Source: Vibrio sp. STUT-A11 (GTDB taxonomy: Bacteria > Pseudomonadota > Gammaproteobacteria > Enterobacterales > Vibrionaceae). From it: 64,000 bases of DNA. Shown piece by piece: positions 1-7,665 of this stretch (positions are counted from its first letter, which is position 1; every line of letters starts with the position of its first letter). Under the pieces are notes generated by a model. The model saw only the letters and a list, made by a program, of their open reading frames with translations, ran no database searches and had not been told where the DNA came from. The stretch covers positions 992,001 to 1,056,000 of the forward strand of contig NZ_AP026763.1 of assembly GCF_026000435.1 (NCBI RefSeq), in the 5' to 3' direction. The position numbers and the translations under genes are program-made.

Positions 1-230
1 CTAAGTTAGTTACAGGAGTTGTTGTACATAATGGTGAAATCAAAGTTCGCAATGAGCAACACAAGCAACTAGTCACTGACATGGCTTGTTGGAGTAGTAT
101 TAAAGCAATACCAGAAGCTATCAGGATGCCTTATACAAACAGGCTGATAGGGCGATTACACTCGATGGGGGTAATCGAGTCTATTTTTAAAGATAAAGCT
201 ACTAATATCAGAAACCAAACTGCAAAATAA
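1..230 (+). CDS. C-terminal fragment, possible retron-type reverse transcriptase
   Basis: An open frame enters from the left edge and ends at TAA 228-230, giving 75 residues. The fragment begins with a stretch reading VTGVVVHNGEIKVRN and later has YTNRLIGRLHSMGVIES. A beta-hairpin of the type 'TGxVVxxGxxxxRxxxxKxL' followed by a helical 'LxGRLxxM' segment is what I associate with the thumb region at the end of retron and related bacterial reverse transcriptases. The catalytic YxDD motif would lie outside the window, so this assignment rests on resemblance of a short C-terminus only. No promoter, msr-msd or effector gene can be assigned from the visible part. It could instead be an unrelated accessory protein. 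Confidence 0.45.
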   Translation, partial: KLVTGVVVHNGEIKVRNEQHKQLVTDMACWSSIKAIPEAIRMPYTNRLIGRLHSMGVIESIFKDKATNIRNQTAK

Positions 231-979
231 ACTGCTATCCAAGGTTTGGTAAGGCCTGAGATATGTAGACACAGGTATTACGAAAAATAAGTCAAATGAC
301 GCTTAGGTGTCGTTGTGTATTCATTCTGTTGAAACAAGGTTTGGGGTACAAACGTGCTAGCAGCGACCGTGCTTGCGTGTACTTTGGAGACAACTGTGTT
401 GAAAGCATGGTATACGCTTAGTTCTCGCTACAGAATCAGCACTGTCAGTTGAATTTGAATTGATGCATATACATCTTTAAGCTCTTCATAGGTATCTGGT
501 TTGCAACGCTACGAAAAACATTTCTTAAAGCGAGCCATGCAAGATATGTCACAATAGCAAACCTTGAGACATTTAAAATCCCTCCTGTGCTTCCACCTGC
601 GATGTTTACAATCTAGTCTTTTAGTAATAATTACATGTGTTTTTTCATAATTGAAGACGAAGAAATGAACGATCAGTTATGAAGCAAATGAAGTCTTGTG
701 CTACCTAGCTTGAGTGTGAATTACCAAGATAAATAAGTTTTTCAATTTACGAGACTGTATAATTACTCTGAGATTTTGAAATGACTTTGAAGTTAACGGT
801 AAGAAATCGCTGTTTTCGTGGGGAGTGCGTGAGAAGACCAAAGGCCAGAACCTTTGCCGGATAACTCGTTAACTTCGAAGCATAAACCAAGCAATTAGAT
901 TTAAATGTGCCGCCACTTCATCGCCACTTAATGTTCTTGTTTGATTTAACTAAATGATTTTAAAGGTTTAATTATTAAA
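231..979. other. Intergenic stretch without convincing gene; holds a nested inverted repeat
   Basis: About 750 AT-rich bases separate the partial gene at the left edge from the DsbA-like gene. I see no open frame with a credible ribosome-binding site on either strand. The only clear structure is a perfect 10-bp inverted repeat, GAAGTTAACG at 789-798 and CGTTAACTTC at 867-876, enclosing a smaller hairpin CAAAGG/CCTTTG at 839-856. The region may be decayed accessory DNA or may contain a structured RNA. Confidence 0.5.
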
Positions 980-1609
980 GTGGATATAAAGCTTTACTAC
1001 GTGCATGATCCTATGTGCAGTTGGTGTTGGGGATACAAACCAACCATCGATAAACTGAAGCAGCAACTGCCGGGTGTGATTCAATTTGAGTATGTGGTGG
1101 GTGGGCTTGCACCAGATACAAATTTACCTATGCCACCAGAGATGCAACAAAAGCTTGAAGGGATTTGGCAACAGATTGAGCGTCAGCTAGGAACTAAGTT
1201 CAACTACGACTTTTGGAAATTGTGTACGCCAGTAAGAAGTACTTACCAGTCTTGCCGAGCGGTGATCGCTGCGGGCTTCCAGGACAGTTACGAACAGATG
1301 CTGGAGGCGATTCAGCACGCATATTACCTGCGAGCGCTGCCACCCCATGAAGAGGCGACGCATTTACAGCTAGCAAAAGAGATTGGCTTGAATGTTCAGC
1401 AGTTTAAAAACGATATGGATGGCTCATTCTTAGAGGGTGTATTCCAAGATCAGCTGAGTTTAGCCAGAAGCTTGGGTGTAAATTCGTACCCAAGCCTGGT
1501 TCTGCAAATCAATGATGCTTATTTCCCTATCGAAGTGGATTACCTATCGACCGAAACAACGTTGAAGGTAATTCGTGAGCGCATCATCGAGAATATGCCA
1601 GCTGAATAA
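980..1609 (+). CDS. DsbA/FrnE-like thioredoxin-fold protein
   Basis: This 209-residue protein carries a CSWC dithiol motif at residues 13-16 directly after the first beta strand, and a cis-proline loop (NSYPSLVL) near residue 170, the layout of the DsbA/2-hydroxychromene-isomerase thioredoxin fold with its inserted helical domain. No signal peptide precedes the motif, so it is probably cytoplasmic, like the FrnE-type 'DsbA family' proteins, and may act as a thiol oxidoreductase or disulfide isomerase; the substrate is unknown. Translation appears to start at GTG 980 after a weak purine stretch. It faces the antiporter gene across a shared terminator and seems monocistronic. Confidence 0.82.
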   Translation: MDIKLYYVHDPMCSWCWGYKPTIDKLKQQLPGVIQFEYVVGGLAPDTNLPMPPEMQQKLEGIWQQIERQLGTKFNYDFWKLCTPVRSTYQSCRAVIAAGFQDSYEQMLEAIQHAYYLRALPPHEEATHLQLAKEIGLNVQQFKNDMDGSFLEGVFQDQLSLARSLGVNSYPSLVLQINDAYFPIEVDYLSTETTLKVIRERIIENMPAE

Positions 1610-1627
1610 TGCAATCGCTTAAACAAC

Positions 1628-1655
1628 AAAAAACCGCTCAATGAGCGGTTTTTTC
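1628..1655. terminator. Bidirectional Rho-independent terminator
   Basis: AAAAAACCGCTC, a three-base loop and GAGCGGTTTTTT form a GC-rich stem flanked by A and T runs on both sides. It lies between the convergent DsbA-like gene and the antiporter gene and can serve both. Confidence 0.85.
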
Positions 1656-1693
1656 GTAACTAGGGTATCACTTCTTCTTTCGAAGCACGGATA

Positions 1694-3019
1694 CTAAAGC
1701 ACCATTGCAGCAATCCAACCGAAGATGATCAGTGGGATGTTGTAGTGGATAAAGGTCGGTACTACGGTTTCCCAAATGTGTTCGTGCTGACCATCAGCAT
1801 TCAGGCCAGATGTCGGACCTAATGTAGAGTCTGAAGCCGGTGAACCAGCATCACCCAGTGCCGCTGCAGTACCCACTAGCGCAATCGTTGCCATTGGCGA
1901 GAAGCCAAACGCCAATGATAGCGGAACGTAGATGGTTGCAATAATTGGAATCGTAGAAAACGATGAACCGATACCCATCGTCACTAATAAACCAACAATA
2001 AGCATAAGCAGCGCAGCAAGTGGTTTATTGTCGCCAATGCTGGTTGAAAGTGACTGAACCAAGGTTTCAACGCCACCGGTTTGCTTCATTACTGCGGCAA
2101 AACCTGCTGCGGCGATCATGATGAAGCCGATCATTGCCATCATGTGAACGCCTTTAGTGAATACGTCTTGGGTTTCTTTCCACGCAATCACACCACCAAA
2201 GGTAAAGACCATAAAACCAGCCAGTGCACCAATGATCATTGAGCCTGTGTATAGCTGAACACTTAACGCGGCAACAATACCGATTGCAGCCACAAGGATG
2301 TGCTGTTTGTTGATTACATGATTGGTTTCGTGGACAACCGTTAATTCTGTTTCTTCATAGATACGAGGCTTACGGTAACTGACAAAAATCGCAATGAATA
2401 AGCCAAACAGCATGCCTAAACCAGGAAGCAACATCGCCGTTGGAACCTGACCAGCAACCACGTTTTCCAGACCGTTGTCATGCAGGTTCTTCAATAGAAT
2501 GTTATTTAAGAAGATGCCGCCAAAACCAACCGGTAGAACCATGTATGGTGTGATCAGACCGAAAGTCAGCACACAAGCGATTAGACGACGATCCAATTTA
2601 AGCTTGGCAAATACGCCCAAAAGAGGTGGAATCAAAATTGGAATAAAGGCGATATGAACAGGGATAACGTTCTGAGAAGACATGGTAACGAGGATCAACG
2701 CCACTAATACCGCGTATTTTAGACCGGTCGTCGAGGCAGAGCTTTCTTTACCATTGATGCGTTTAATCACATCTTTAGCTAACAGATCAGTGATACCAGA
2801 CTTAGAGATTGCAACGGCAAATGTACCGAGCATCGCGTAGCTTAAAGCAATAGTAGCACCGCCACCGAGACCGCTTTCAAAAGCAGCAACGGTATCGCCT
2901 AGGCTCATGCCTGCGACAAGACCACCCACAATTGCACTGAACGTGAGGGCGACCACCACGTTTACCCGCATCAACGCTAATACGAGCATGACGCAAACAG
3001 AAATAACAACAGGATTCAT
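1694..3019 (-). CDS. Na+/H+ antiporter family membrane protein
   Basis: The 441-residue product is very hydrophobic, with about eleven to twelve predicted membrane spans and short polar loops. Its pattern (N-terminal MNPVVISVCVMLVLALMRVNV, GGGATIALSYAMLG, and the late GDAGSPASDSTLGPT loop) fits the NhaC/YuiF-like Na+/H+ antiporter family of the ion-transporter superfamily. The protein would exchange cytoplasmic sodium for protons in the inner membrane, or transport an organic anion; family members are poorly characterised individually. The ATG at 3019 lies just after the rnt stop on the same strand (21-bp gap), so rnt and this gene are probably cotranscribed and end at the terminator at 1628-1655. 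Confidence 0.85.
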   Translation of the reverse strand: MNPVVISVCVMLVLALMRVNVVVALTFSAIVGGLVAGMSLGDTVAAFESGLGGGATIALSYAMLGTFAVAISKSGITDLLAKDVIKRINGKESSASTTGLKYAVLVALILVTMSSQNVIPVHIAFIPILIPPLLGVFAKLKLDRRLIACVLTFGLITPYMVLPVGFGGIFLNNILLKNLHDNGLENVVAGQVPTAMLLPGLGMLFGLFIAIFVSYRKPRIYEETELTVVHETNHVINKQHILVAAIGIVAALSVQLYTGSMIIGALAGFMVFTFGGVIAWKETQDVFTKGVHMMAMIGFIMIAAAGFAAVMKQTGGVETLVQSLSTSIGDNKPLAALLMLIVGLLVTMGIGSSFSTIPIIATIYVPLSLAFGFSPMATIALVGTAAALGDAGSPASDSTLGPTSGLNADGQHEHIWETVVPTFIHYNIPLIIFGWIAAMVL

Positions 3020-3040
3020 ACTTTTTCCAATATATTGTGT

Positions 3041-3691
3041 TTACTTATTGTTGTCGTCAACAAGCGGCCAACCGCCAAGGGCCTTCCATTTGTTAACAAT
3101 GCCACAGAATAACTCTGCAGTTTTTTGTGTATCGTAAAGTGCTGAATGCGCTTCACGGTTGTCGAATTCCATACCCGCCGTTTTACATGCTTTTGCCAGA
3201 ACGGTTTGGCCATAAGCAAGACCACTGAGTGTCGCAGTGTCAAAAGTGGCAAACGGATGGAAAGGGATTCGTTTTAGTTTGCAACGTTCGTTCGCTGCAT
3301 TGACAAAACCTAGGTCGAAAGCGGCATTATGTGCGACCATAATCGCTCGTGAACAGTCTGCGGCTTTTTGCTCTTTACGGATGAGCTTGTAAATTTCTTT
3401 TAACGCTTCTTGCTCAGATACTGCACCACGTAGCGGACTAAATGGGTCACGAATACCATTGAATTCTAGTGCTTCTTTCTCCAAGTTCGCACCTTCAAAC
3501 GGCTCAACATGAAAATGAATCGTAGAGGCCGGATGCAGAACACCATCTTCATCCATGCGAAGGGTAACGGCGCATATTTCTAAAAGTGCATCAGTTTGAG
3601 CATTGAAACCCGCAGTCTCAACGTCAACCACCACAGGGAAATAACCACGAAAACGTTTTTTCAGGGTTAGAGCTTCATTTTCTATTGTCAT
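3041..3691 (-). CDS. rnt: Ribonuclease T
   Basis: This 216-residue protein is a DEDDh 3'-5' exonuclease. The first acidic pair lies in VVVDVETAGF (Asp23 and Glu25, the same numbers as in E. coli RNase T), the third acidic residue lies in AHNAAFDLGFV, and the last motif is the REAHSALYDTQ segment with the catalytic His and Asp. RNase T trims 3' ends of tRNA, 5S and 23S rRNA and removes the terminal A of uncharged tRNA-CCA. Length is typical. The start ATG is at 3691 (minus strand). The antiporter gene follows 21 bp downstream, while motY diverges on the other side, a neighbourhood usual in Vibrio. Confidence 0.96.
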   Translation of the reverse strand: MTIENEALTLKKRFRGYFPVVVDVETAGFNAQTDALLEICAVTLRMDEDGVLHPASTIHFHVEPFEGANLEKEALEFNGIRDPFSPLRGAVSEQEALKEIYKLIRKEQKAADCSRAIMVAHNAAFDLGFVNAANERCKLKRIPFHPFATFDTATLSGLAYGQTVLAKACKTAGMEFDNREAHSALYDTQKTAELFCGIVNKWKALGGWPLVDDNNK

Positions 3692-4008
3692 GTTGGCTTA
3701 TTTTTGTGTGACGAAGGCGGCATTATTACAGATTCTTCGGATGAGAAAAACCGCAATCTCGGATAAAAATGCAATTCTGCTTTTTAGTTAGCTGGTAAGT
3801 CACTTTGACGCGAAATGTGCTGATGTTCACCACCAAAGCGACGATTTTATGTTTTGCTTTACGTTCTAACACTTATGATCATCTCTGTCGTTAAGACCAT
3901 TAAAATTGGCTTAGCTATGTTGTTGGCGGGAATATTGCATTGAAAACCATGGTTTTGAATTGATGCAAATTGGCGGCAAAAGACTGCCATTTAAGAGAAA
4001 GTACCCAG

Positions 4009-4890
4009 ATGAATAAATGGCTGATAACCAGCGGTGTGATATCTTCATTGCTTAGCGCTAACAGTTATGCAGAGTTGAGCAAGCGCTATGTTGCGACTCC
4101 ACAGCAGTCTCAATGGCAGATGGTTGTTAACACGCCACTAGAATGTCAACTTGTACATCCTATCCCACGTTTCGGTGACGCGGTGTTTTCGTCACATGCG
4201 AGTAAAAAAATCAATTTAGATTTCGAATTAAAGATGCGGCGTCCTATGGGCGAGACGCGTAACGTTAGTCTGATTTCTTTGCCACCGCCTTGGCGTCCGG
4301 GAGAGCACGCGGATCGGATTACCAACCTCAAATTTTTTCAACAGTTTGATGGTTATGTTGGTGGTCAAACAGCATGGGGTATGTTGTCTGAGCTAGAGAA
4401 AGGGCGATATCCGACATTCAGCTATCAGGACTGGGTGAGCGGTGACCAAAGAATCGAAGTCGCACTGTCGTCGGTACTGTTTCAAAGTAAATACAACACC
4501 TTCAGCGACTGCATTGCCAATTTATTGAAGTACAGCTTTGAAGATATTGCTTTTACGATCCTACATTACCAGCGACAGGGCGATCAGCTGACTAAAGCGT
4601 CGAAGAAAAGATTGGCGCAGATCGCAGATTATGTTCGTTACAACCAAGACGTGGATTTGGTCCTGGTCGCGACTTATACCGATTCGACCAATGGTAAAAG
4701 TGCAAGTCAGAGCTTATCGGAAAGACGTGCAGAATCACTACGCAGTTATTTCAAATCGTTGGGGATGCCAGAAGACCGCATTCAAGTACAAGGTTATGGC
4801 AAGCGTCGACCTATCGCAGACAACAGCTCACCCATTGGCAAAGATAAAAACCGTCGGGTTGTCATTTCACTGGGGCGAACACAAGTTTAG
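4009..4890 (+). CDS. motY: Sodium-driven flagellar motor protein MotY
   Basis: The 293-residue protein has an N-terminal signal peptide (MNKWLITSGVISSLLSANSYA), a MotY-specific N-terminal domain and a C-terminal OmpA-like peptidoglycan-binding domain from about residue 165, with TDSTNGKSASQSLSERRAESL and the NRRVVISL end. MotY forms the periplasmic T ring with MotX and anchors the PomA/PomB stator of the polar flagellum. I chose ATG 4009 rather than an in-frame TTG at 3970 because a purine-rich ribosome site (AAGAGAAAG) precedes it and it places the signal peptide at the N-terminus; the resulting length is the one known for Vibrio MotY. It stands alone, with a hairpin overlapping the stop codon. 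Confidence 0.95.
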   Translation: MNKWLITSGVISSLLSANSYAELSKRYVATPQQSQWQMVVNTPLECQLVHPIPRFGDAVFSSHASKKINLDFELKMRRPMGETRNVSLISLPPPWRPGEHADRITNLKFFQQFDGYVGGQTAWGMLSELEKGRYPTFSYQDWVSGDQRIEVALSSVLFQSKYNTFSDCIANLLKYSFEDIAFTILHYQRQGDQLTKASKKRLAQIADYVRYNQDVDLVLVATYTDSTNGKSASQSLSERRAESLRSYFKSLGMPEDRIQVQGYGKRRPIADNSSPIGKDKNRRVVISLGRTQV

Positions 4891-4903
4891 TGTTCGCGTT
4901 TCT
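4875..4903 (+). terminator. Hairpin at the end of motY
   Basis: GCGAACAC (4875-4882) and GTGTTCGC (4890-4897) form a perfect 8-bp stem with a 7-base loop that includes the motY stop codon, followed by GTTTCT. The T tract is short, so termination is likely but may be weak. Confidence 0.5.
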
Positions 4904-4965
4904 CATTTGCTGACCGCAGGGGCGGTTTAAAATACCCATCCACAAGCTGAATTGTGTCGTTGTTG

Positions 4966-5400
4966 CTAGTTCAGACGAAACTTGGCGATGATTTCACAGT
5001 TAGTGGCGGTGTCGATTTTTTCAACCTGCTTGGCAATCACCGGGTTAGGGTGACGTTTCATAAAATCAATCAGTGCTTTTGTGCAGCAACCGATGGATTC
5101 CATAAAGCTGGCACAGTCCTTATTTGGGCATTGAGGAATGAGAGTCAGGACTTTTTCAGACGCCAGTTGAAGGTATCGGAGTTCATATTCCGTGTCACCC
5201 GCCCATCGCCAGAATTGCGCTAGGTTGTGACAGGAAATAACAGAGATTAATAGACGTTCATCAGCTTCAATCTCCACACAGTCACTGATATCTTCACTTA
5301 ATCTAAGCGCCTGTTGATAATGAAGAATACTACGTATAGGGTCATCTAATTGAAGGGCGGTATCGGCCAGAAGTGTGTGTTTTTCCCATTCACTGATCAT
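4966..5400 (-). CDS. DUF2753-like small helical protein
   Basis: This 144-residue protein is almost wholly helical, with TPR-like spacing in its first half (TALQLDDPIRSILHYQQALRLSEDI) and several cysteines in the middle (CPNKDC, IGCC). I recognise it as the conserved Vibrio hypothetical family annotated DUF2753; no function is known. It lies on the minus strand between motY and gloA, the position it holds in related vibrios. The start ATG is at 5400, separated from gloA by the terminator at 5481-5505, so it probably has its own promoter in that gap. Confidence 0.7.
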   Translation of the reverse strand: MISEWEKHTLLADTALQLDDPIRSILHYQQALRLSEDISDCVEIEADERLLISVISCHNLAQFWRWAGDTEYELRYLQLASEKVLTLIPQCPNKDCASFMESIGCCTKALIDFMKRHPNPVIAKQVEKIDTATNCEIIAKFRLN

Positions 5401-5480
5401 TATCGTTATCCCACATATCGAAGTTGGACTTAAATCTAAACGATAACCATTATCAAGTAAAGCTTTTTGTTTATAAATAA

Positions 5481-5505
5481 AAGGCAGGTCTCACACCTGC
5501 CTTTT
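5481..5505 (-). terminator. Terminator downstream of gloA
   Basis: AAGGCAGGT and ACCTGCCTT form a 9-bp stem with a short loop. Read on the minus strand it lies about 35 bp after the gloA stop and is followed by a T-rich run. Confidence 0.75.
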
Positions 5506-5540
5506 GTTCATGCTTTCAACAACCGCTCACCAGAGACGTA

Positions 5541-5957
5541 TTAGCCTTCTAGACCTGCCGTTGCTTGTTTGTTTTGGATCAGCTCGATCATGTAGCCATC
5601 TGGATCTTTTACGAAAGCGATATGAGTTGTACCACCTTTCACAGGACCAGGTTCACGCGTTACGTTACCGCCAACCGCTTTGATAGCGTCACAAGTCGTG
5701 TAGATGTCATCGACGCCGATTGCGATATGGCCATAAGCATTACCTAGGTCATATTCTGTTGTACCCCAGTTGTAAGTCAGCTCAATAACCGCACCTTCTG
5801 ACTCATCGCCGAAGCCTAGGAAGGCAAGCGTGTACTCGTACTCTTTGTTTTCGTTGGTACGAAGCAGCTTCATACCCATAACGTCAGTGTAAAATTGGAT
5901 GGATTTGTCTAGATTACCCACGCGTAGCATGGTGTGTAGAATTCGACCGTTTGACAT
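5541..5957 (-). CDS. gloA: Lactoylglutathione lyase (glyoxalase I)
   Basis: The 138-residue protein is a vicinal-oxygen-chelate fold metalloenzyme that isomerises the methylglyoxal-glutathione hemithioacetal to S-lactoylglutathione. It aligns throughout with E. coli GloA, including LHTMLRVGNLDKSIQFYT, AVIELTYNWG, AYGHIA and KDPDGYMIELI. The expected metal ligands are His8, Glu59, His77 and Glu125 by that alignment. A good ribosome site (AGGAG) precedes the ATG at 5957. It is transcribed alone; in other vibrios nth lies next to it, but here about 6 kb separate the two. Confidence 0.96.
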   Translation of the reverse strand: MSNGRILHTMLRVGNLDKSIQFYTDVMGMKLLRTNENKEYEYTLAFLGFGDESEGAVIELTYNWGTTEYDLGNAYGHIAIGVDDIYTTCDAIKAVGGNVTREPGPVKGGTTHIAFVKDPDGYMIELIQNKQATAGLEG

Positions 5958-6200
5958 TTTTAACTCCTAGCTTTCATTTCCAAATAGCATTAACTATCTG
6001 GGTATACTTTCTTCTTTATAGTCGTCCTATATGTAGCAAAAAATCATTTAAGTAAGTGGGTTAGTGAGTAAATGATCAGTAATAGCGCACTACATAGAGC
6101 ATTTTCTCATCTAGGATTCACTACGAAAATAGGAAACTTTGTAAATATAAGAGATTTAAGGTCTCAAAACATGATGAATGATGCCAGAAATCCTTTCCAA

Positions 6201-6237
6201 AAAGGAAGCATTTCGTGCCGCTCGCATGCTTCTTTTT
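6201..6237. terminator. Terminator-like hairpin in the gloA-tetR gap
   Basis: A 7-bp stem (GAAGCAT/ATGCTTC) extended by A-T pairs encloses a 14-base loop; T5 follows on the plus strand and a T run also follows on the minus strand. No gene that would need it is visible, so it may belong to a small RNA or a lost gene. Confidence 0.4.
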
Positions 6238-6580
6238 CTCCTCATCATAATCAGCTTTAGTTCGCCATGGATTATCTATTGCTGGTTTAATTTTTAGTAC
6301 TCATTTCGCCTAGGGGCCATAGTTTTGGAAACGTACTGCGGTCAATCTAAGCATTGAAGTTACTGTCGAAGCGATACGCTGGACGAAGTGGCAGAGTAAT
6401 TCTCGAAAGCAAGAAAGACATGATCTTGCCTTTGAAGCGGATGCATCAAACTCGGTTTAAGGTGTCGGGAGCATTGTAACAATTCTAATATCTCGACGGA
6501 CTTCAACTTTCTTCTTCTGTTGAATGAAAATTACACTTGAATTGCTTGTTTTTTGCATTATTATGACGATGTGTTAAAAG

Positions 6581-6593
6581 TGACGAAGCGTCA
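6581..6593. promoter_or_regulatory. Putative TetR operator 1 (TGACG-AAG-CGTCA)
   Basis: A perfect 5-bp inverted repeat with a 3-bp spacer lies 74 bp before the TetR start codon. The same arms recur at 7526-7538 and 7637-7649 in front of the exporter gene, and nowhere else that I noticed. Position and recurrence suggest binding sites of the adjacent TetR protein, with autoregulation from this copy. A half-site TGACG also lies at 6564-6568. Confidence 0.65.
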
Positions 6594-6667
6594 TTTTTAT
6601 CTGGAAATGTTAATTAGTATTCGTGGTACAATCGGCTTATTCCAATATCACTTGATGAGCAAGAGGC

Positions 6668-7447
6668 ATGTTTCATTTTAACGGAAATGATAATAAAGGC
6701 GGCAATGGTTGTAAGACGGGGTTATCCCGTAAGCAGCAGGCCATCTCTGACAGAGAAGTAGAGCTGATACAGCTAGCTAAATCCATTATTCAGGAGCAGG
6801 GAGTTACAAACCTGACAATGGATAAAGTTACGGCTGCCAGTCAGTACTCAAAGGGGACGATTTATAATCATTTTTGTAGCAAAGAAGATCTGGTAGTGGC
6901 TCTTTGTCAGCATACGATGAAATATGAGATTGCCCTGTTTTCCCGGGTAAAGAGTTTTAAAGGAAGTACTCGAGAAAAGGTACTGGCATTACACGTCTGT
7001 TATCAGATATACATACGTATGGAGCCCGTAGCATCAATGTTGATTATGATATCTAAAAGCCCGTGGATTACAGAGAAAGCCTCTGAAGAAAGGGTTAAAG
7101 AGCGTGGAAAACTGGAGAAAAAGCTCTTCGAAATTGCATACGAGATAATAGATGCCGCAGTAAAAAAGGGAGATTTACAATACTCCAGCGGGATGGGAGC
7201 GGATGCCGTTCTTTTTGCTAACTGGTCTCTGCTTTTTGGTGCTAATGCGTTAGCACAGACAGCAAGAAGTGAATGTATTGATCAGATGGAAAGCCGTTAT
7301 TCAGCACTCTTTAATGCGAATGTATTACTTGATGGTTTGCGCTGGCAACCCCTTTCAACCGAGTGGGATTATCATAAATCCTGGCGGCGGATTGAGAAGG
7401 AGCTGTTTAGTGAAGAGCTGGCGTACCTAAAAACTGTCGGGTGCTAA
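6668..7447 (+). CDS. TetR/AcrR family transcriptional regulator
   Basis: The 259-residue protein has an N-terminal TetR DNA-binding domain at about residues 30-80: DREVELIQLAKSIIQEQG (helix 1), LTMDKVTAASQYSKGTIYNHF (helix-turn-helix) and SKEDLVVAL. The remaining 175 residues are a divergent helical ligand-binding and dimerisation domain. The start ATG at 6668 follows AAGAGG. It is followed by a terminator and then by the exporter operon in the same direction. Palindromes upstream of both the regulator and the exporter suggest it represses both and is released by the exported compound; the ligand is unknown. Confidence 0.88.
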   Translation: MFHFNGNDNKGGNGCKTGLSRKQQAISDREVELIQLAKSIIQEQGVTNLTMDKVTAASQYSKGTIYNHFCSKEDLVVALCQHTMKYEIALFSRVKSFKGSTREKVLALHVCYQIYIRMEPVASMLIMISKSPWITEKASEERVKERGKLEKKLFEIAYEIIDAAVKKGDLQYSSGMGADAVLFANWSLLFGANALAQTARSECIDQMESRYSALFNANVLLDGLRWQPLSTEWDYHKSWRRIEKELFSEELAYLKTVGC

Positions 7448-7490
7448 TCTAACTAGTGCTGAACGGTTTTTATCCGCTAACTCGGTAACG

Positions 7491-7512
7491 AATCCCGCAC
7501 TGCGGGATTTTA
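7491..7512 (+). terminator. Terminator after the TetR gene
   Basis: AATCCCGC and GCGGGATT form a perfect 8-bp stem around a 3-base loop, followed by TTT. It separates the regulator transcript from the exporter operon. Confidence 0.7.
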
Positions 7513-7525
7513 AACGACCATTAAA

Positions 7526-7538
7526 TGACGTTTCGTCA
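7526..7538. promoter_or_regulatory. Putative TetR operator 2 (TGACG-TTT-CGTCA)
   Basis: Second copy of the palindrome, 128 bp before the exporter start. Together with the third copy at 7637-7649 it brackets the likely promoter region of the operon. Confidence 0.65.
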
Positions 7539-7636
7539 ATAAATTTTGTTTGTTTAGAAATAGACTAAGTAGTTATTTGATTTTTTGACATAAACAATAC
7601 TGATCAGCTACGGCTGATTTTTTAAAAAAACTTATT

Positions 7637-7649
7637 TGACGAAACGTCA
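7637..7649. promoter_or_regulatory. Putative TetR operator 3 (TGACG-AAA-CGTCA)
   Basis: Third copy of the palindrome, 17 bp before the chosen exporter start codon. This close to the ribosome site it probably lies in the transcribed leader or over the transcription start, a position suited to repression. Confidence 0.65.
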
Positions 7650-7665
7650 TGTTATGGAGTTTGTG

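Larger units (their letters stand above)
5958..6667. other. Intergenic region between gloA and the TetR gene
   Basis: The first part must hold the gloA promoter. A 62-codon open frame at 6072-6260 has no ribosome site and no family resemblance, so I do not call it. A stem GAAGCAT (6205-6211)/ATGCTTC (6226-6232) with flanking A and T runs looks like a bidirectional terminator. The last part carries the palindrome at 6581-6593 in front of the TetR gene. This is where the ancestral gloA-nth junction appears to be interrupted. Confidence 0.55.

Noticed and set aside
3970..4008. N-terminal extension of MotY from TTG 3970
   Set aside because: It would bury the signal peptide; ATG 4009 has a ribosome site and gives the known MotY length.
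6072..6260. 62-codon open frame between gloA and the TetR gene
   Set aside because: No ribosome site, no recognisable sequence, and it runs over a terminator-like hairpin.
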